Assembly: GCF_905147045.1 (NCBI RefSeq)
Contig: NC_065916.1
Span: forward strand, 6,364,468 to 6,428,467
Direction: 5' to 3'
From: Nymphalis io
Taxonomy: Eukaryota > Arthropoda > Insecta > Lepidoptera > Nymphalidae
Length of the DNA stretch: 64,000 nucleotides
Position 1 is the first letter of the stretch. Every line of letters begins with the position of its first letter. This document shows positions 27,512 to 33,500 of the stretch, piece by piece. Both the position numbers and the translations under genes were made by a program. Below the pieces are notes generated by a model. The model had not been told where the DNA came from, did no database searches, and saw only the letters and a list, made by a program, of their open reading frames with translations.

Positions 27512-30500
27512 CAGCCAATCGTTGTCCACTGCTGAACATAGGCCTCTCCCAAGGTGCGCCAAAGCTCCCTGTCCTCCGCCTTCCGCATCCAGTTGGTGCC
27601 CGCCACCTTCTTAAGGTCGTCGGTCCACCTGACTGGAGGGCGCCCTACGCTGCGCTTGCCGATTCGCGGTCTCCACTCTAGGACTCGTCTGCTCCAACGG
27701 CCATCGGTCCTACGACATACGTGACCAGCCCACTGCCACTTCAGCCTGCTAATTTTGCAAGCTATGTCGGTGACTCCGGTTCTTTTCCGGATAATCTCAT
27801 TTCTGATCTTATCCTTCAAAGATACTCCGAGCATAGCTCGCTCCATAGCACGCTGAGCGACTTTGAATTTGTGGACTAGTCCCGCAGTTAGTGTCCACGT
27901 TTCGGCACCGTATGTCATGGCAGGTAAGACGCATTGGTTGAAGACTTTCGTCTTCAAACATTGCGGTATAGACGACTTGAGGACTTGACGAAGGTTGCCA
28001 AATGCTGCCCATCCCAAGCGAATTCTTCGATCGGCTTCCTTCTCGAAGTTGTTCCTACCGACTTGTATTATCTGTCCTTGGTAGGTATATTCACTAACAA
28101 CTTCGAGAGGTTTCCCCTCGACGTATATCGGTCCCGGCACGACATGCCTATTGAACATGACCTTGGTCTTGTCCAAATTCATACCGAGATCGACACACCG
28201 GGAAGACTCGCCTAGGCTACGCAGCATTTCGGTGAGTTGTTCCAGCGACTCTGCTATGATGACGATATCGTCGGCAAATCGAAGGTGTGAGATGTACTCG
28301 CCGTTTACATTGACTCCATACCTAGTCCAATCCAGCGTTTTGAAAACGTCTTCCAACGCGTTGGTGAACAGTTTCGGGGATATTACATCCCCCTGTCTCA
28401 CCCGTCTGCGCAGTTGGATCGCCTTCGTCTTACAGTCCTGGATGTGGACAGTCATTGTAGCGGCGTTGTACAGACATCTCAGTACCTCGATATATCTCCA
28501 ATCGATATGACATCTCTACAATGAGTCGAGCACTGCCCAGGTTTCGATGGAGTCGAAGGCTTTCTCGTAGTCCACATATGCCATACACAGCGGCTGATTG
28601 TACTCTTCGGTCTTCTGCACAATCTGCCGAACAGTATGGATGTGGTCCACGGTGCTGTAGCCTGATCGAAAGCCGGCTTGCTCTGGGGGCTGGAACTCGT
28701 CAAGTCGTCTGGCGAGACGGTTCGTGACGACTCTTGAGAACAGCTTATACACGTGACTCAGGAGGGAGATTAGTCTGTAGTTTTTCAAGAGGGTTTTATC
28801 ACCTTTCTTGAAAAACAGTACCACCTCACTCCCGCTCCACGTTTCCGGGGTCTTGCCATGTTGGATGACGGAATTAAAGAGGCTTGCTAGCTCTTTCAGG
28901 ACCGGAGTCCCGCCTGCCTTAACAACAGCAACTCTGTTGTGATTCCGTCATCTCGTAGAGCTTTGTTGTTTTTAAGCTGTTCTAGAGTCGCCCTAATCTC
29001 TCCTTGGTCAACGACCGGGAGCTCCTCGGAGTAATGGCGCATAAGAGGGGCGCGCTGGTCATCAATACTGATTCCCACGGGTTTATCCGATCTTGAAGAG
29101 AACAACTGCCCATAAAACCTCTCTACTTCTCCGACAATCTCAGGCCTAGAGGTAACGACCCCACCATTTTCAGTTTTAAGTTTTGTCAGACGCGGCCTCC
29201 CAAACTTGCGAGCGAACACTTTCGATCCCCGATTTTGCTCAATCGCAGCCTTGATGGCACGGGTATTGGAGCGTCGGAGATCGCGTCGCGTCAGCGTTTT
29301 TATTGTTCGGTTTAAGGCCTTATCTGACAAAAACGATGGTAGTTCTCGTCGTTTTCTCATGAGCTCGAGTGTCTCAGCAGAGAGTTTTGGTGCGTTGTCT
29401 CTTCTCTGTGGCGGAAAACACTTGCGGGATGTGTTTTGCAGTATTTTGACCAGCGTGTCGGTTCTCTCATCAATGCTGCTTATGGTTTCCAACGCGGTGA
29501 ATTGATTTTGAAGTTCCATTTGGAACTTTTCGGAGCCTTGAGCAGCTTGGAGCATGGTAGGTCGGAGAGTAGACCTCATCATTCTCGATCTTTCGGCTTT
29601 TAAGTTGATATTTAGAGTGCCTCGAACCAAGCGGTGATCACTTCCGGTATTAAACCTGTTGATCACTGAAACATCTCTAAATATGTGCCTTTTATTCGAA
29701 ATGATAAAGTCTATCTCGTTCCTTGTCACGTTATCGGGGCTTCGCCAGGTCCACCTCCTCTGAGGCTTCTTTTGAAAGAAAGAATTCATCAAAAAAAGCC
29801 CCTGCGCTTCGAGAAAGTTTACCAGCATTTGCCCCCTGTGATTTCTGCAGCCCAAGCCGTAAGGTCCGACTTTCGATTCGCCGCTATCTTGTACTCCCAC
29901 TTTAGCATTAAAGTCTCCCATAACAACATTGTAGTGGGCCTTCGAGGTGTCGTTGAGGGCCTTTGCGATGTCCTCGTACATCGCTTCGACCACATCATCA
30001 GAGTATGTCGAAATTGGCGCATATACCTGTACGACCTTCAGGGAGTACCTGTCGGAAAGTTTTAGGACAAGGTACGCTACCCGGTTCGACACACTACTGA
30101 TTTCCACAATGCTGCGTAATGAGATCCTTTTTGACTAGAAAACCGACACCACCCTGGGAGAGGTTATCACCTTCGCGGAAGTAGAGTAAGTTACCGGACT
30201 CTAGAGTTATCGTGTCCTCCCCCTGTCTTCGGACTTCAGATAACCCCAGTATATGCCAGTTTATATGACTTAACTCTACTTCTAATTCGGCGAGGTGATG
30301 GTCCAGCCTCATCGAGCGTCCATTATACGTTGCCATGTGCAGTCGTTTTATACGGTAGCCTGCCGTGAACCGGTGATTCTTAGCACCCCCTGCCCTGCCG
30401 ATACCACGACCGCTACCTTGGTCGGACCTAGCGGGCTTGCCGGTAACTGGGTGCCTTTTTTTGGGCGCATCTGCCATTAAGGGAGGGGTTTGCCCATAGT

Positions 30501-33500
30501 CGCCGCGCTGGGCAGGCGTTTTGGCGAGCGCAGTAGGGGTAAGATGTTCATGGGAGGGGGGACGCTGCTGCCCATCCCCCCTTTTCCCCGTCCCTCAGTC
30601 GCCTCTTACGACACCCACGGGATGAGATTGGGGGAGTACTATTCTAAGCCGGTACTCCACGGCAAGTATAAGTATATATATAATAATAATACTTACAATA
30701 GGAGTCTCTTGGACGAATCTAGTCTGATTTTGTTGTTAGCATCAAAAAAAGACTTAAGCCTGTAGGCTGTTGGGTTCAGATCTTTGCATGTGGACTTTAT
30801 CAATGTTTTGTATGATATGCAACATTTCTCTAGGTGATCCGGAAAAGGTAATATCTAACATATTATCATAGATTGATCCGTTTCAGTTCCATCTAAACAA
30901 TAATAATACCTTTGTTTCGTAATTAACAACACAATTTCACCTAAAAAAATAATAACATATCTTTTTAGGGTAAACTAAAATCTTTGAGGAAGAAATGCAA
31001 AAAGGCTATTTTATATATAGAATATACAAATATATTCTACGCTTACCCGAGAACCTTTATTAACATGAACAAAATCACTTTACTGTTGTTAATTATATTC
31101 TTTTTCGAAAAACATTTTGCAATTTACGAAATATTACAAATACGGCCGCGAACATTCGAAAAAATGATGTTGGCGTGCGAATATCCGTCGTGAATATCGT
31201 CGTCGCTGATTGGTCGAAATGATAATCTAATAAAAAAGAGAGAGGGCGACAAATATATATATCAATTACTATGGATAAAAAAGAGCTAGGTATATGTTTC
31301 TCTAGTGTAGGGTTAAAACAAAAAAAATTGAACTATGAGATAACGTTCGAGCACACATCTACGCTCCGGCATACGAAGGATTAAAGAGTAGATACTAACT
31401 AGCTAACCCCTTAGTTTCCGGTAGGTATTATCTTTAACTATGCTTTATTTATCTTATACACCGTATTGGATAATCGATCGAATTACTGGCATTCAGTGGT
31501 ATTTTATAAAGCGGTGGACATTAAAAAGCTCGTAGTTTCAAATTTGAGTTCAGTCGAAACTAAACTGTCAATCATATCATTTACTACAATTGCTAGCATA
31601 TAAATGATTAAAAAGTCATTTTAACTCAATTTTTACTAGTCTTTTCGAAACAAAATGTTTATAAAAAAATGAATGAAAATGACAAAGAAATAATTCAATT
31701 AAAAACATCGACGATTAATTAAAATCAGCCCTTACTTAAACAACGCTTGCACCTTTCTAAATGAAAAGAGTTTCAAATCGGAACACAAATGCCTTTCAAT
31801 TCATACTTACGTAGAAAAAATGACTATTAAAGCTTTCACGTAGCACATAAAATAGAAAAGAACTGATAATTAATGTCTCGTAGCGTAGAGCTACGTGCAC
31901 TACGAAAAACTAATGCGCGAAATGAAGAATTGTACGAGGTCTTTTTTTATAGAATAGGAAGGCGGACGAGCATATGGGCCACCTGATGGTAAGTGGTCAC
32001 CAAACGTAGACATTGGCTCTGTAAGAAATGTTAACCATCGCTTATATCGCCAATGCGCCACCAACCTTGGGACCTTTTGAAATTCATGTCCCTTGTGCCT
32101 GTAATTACACTGGCTCAGTCACCTTTTGAACCGGAACACAACAATACCAAGTACTGCTGTTTTGCGGTAGAATATCTGATGAGTGGGTGGTACCTACCCA
32201 GACGAGCTTGCACAAAGCCCTACCACCAGTAAACACATTACTTACTTCGCAAATCCGACTACCACGAAAAAGTATTTTCATTTTTCGGGTTAATATATAG
32301 CCTATGACACTCACAAATAATGTGGCTTTCTGTTGGTAAAAGAATTTTCAAAATCAGTTCAGTAGATCCCGACATTACCCCGTACAACCGCACAAACTGT
32401 ACCTCTTTATAATATTAGTGTAGAAGTATAGATTCTCAGTCTTAAGCTATTTCTCTTCTATAGTATATTTTATCTCTTGTTTGAGTGTGCGATGAAGTTA
32501 TGTACTATTATTATTATAAAAGACAGTATAGCTAGCGGCACAAGAGACACAACGTCTTGGGTTCAATGTTGAAGTGACGTTTTACACGCCTAGAAAAAGA
32601 TATTAAAGAAACAATAAGAAGATGTAAAACAACAAAAACGAAAATATTAAACCTACCGCAGAAAGACTGGATCAACAAGAATGTAATCACCAAAATCAAC
32701 CAAAGAAACTGCTCGTGGAATGAACTCAAACAAAGACCATATGATAAAAAGCTAGAGGAAGATTTTATAAAACTATACTTTATATTTTTATAAAGTGTAA
32801 TAACAAACCTGGAAGAACATGGAAATTGATACATAACCTAGCCAATAACAAAATCGAACAAAGATGCGCAACCCCTAAACTCATAATACACTAAGCAAAT
32901 CACAGACCCCCATGATGTCTGCGGAGCTTTCAATCAATACTTCTCTACAATATGCTCTCCAAAGAAACCAAAGAACTTATCACCTTTGAACCATGCAACC
33001 ACATTGAAATTGACCAAATAATCCGCAATCTCGATTCTAACTCTAGTGCAGGTTTCTATCAACCACATACAATACATACATTCTAAAATTAACATAATTT
33101 TTTTTTTTAAATATATCTCATTAAAATATACTAACAAGTGATTTATTAAACGATAAGCACTTTAACATAGTTTTAATAAAAATAGTCAAAGGTCGAAAAA
33201 TATTATCCTTGTTTTTTTTATTTATTTGATTCATGTTTATACTTAAATCTAAGTGGAAAATAATTTTATCACAAACTATTTAACTTATATGATTAACTCA
33301 TAAAAAACAGTAGCAACATATTTACCAACATAGAAAATATTTACTGCATTTTTATAAACATGCAACAATAAGTCACCTTGACCAATGTTAAGTGTATATA
33401 CTTTTATTTTATTATTGTATTTTATTTCGCTTTCGAGCATAGCCACTTAACCGTTTTAGATAAAATTTGGTATGAAGCAAGCTTGAACCCTAAGGACGAA

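Larger units (their letters stand above)
27479..30665 (-). mobile_element. RTE-clade non-LTR retrotransposon, near full length
   Basis: About 3.2 kb: a 5' UTR with the GTGTCGTAAGAGGCGACT motif (near 30598), one endonuclease-RT ORF, and a 3' end of tandem TTGA units (CAAT on the plus strand, 27479-27511), a tail form typical of RTE elements. It sits in intron 1 of modSP-A in the same orientation. The ORF is broken by about two frameshifts and one stop. Confidence 0.85.

Noticed and set aside
30984..31193. 69-codon frame with a hydrophobic middle
   Set aside because: Looks like a small membrane protein but the AT-rich composition explains the Leu/Ile/Phe run; no promoter or neighbour supports it.
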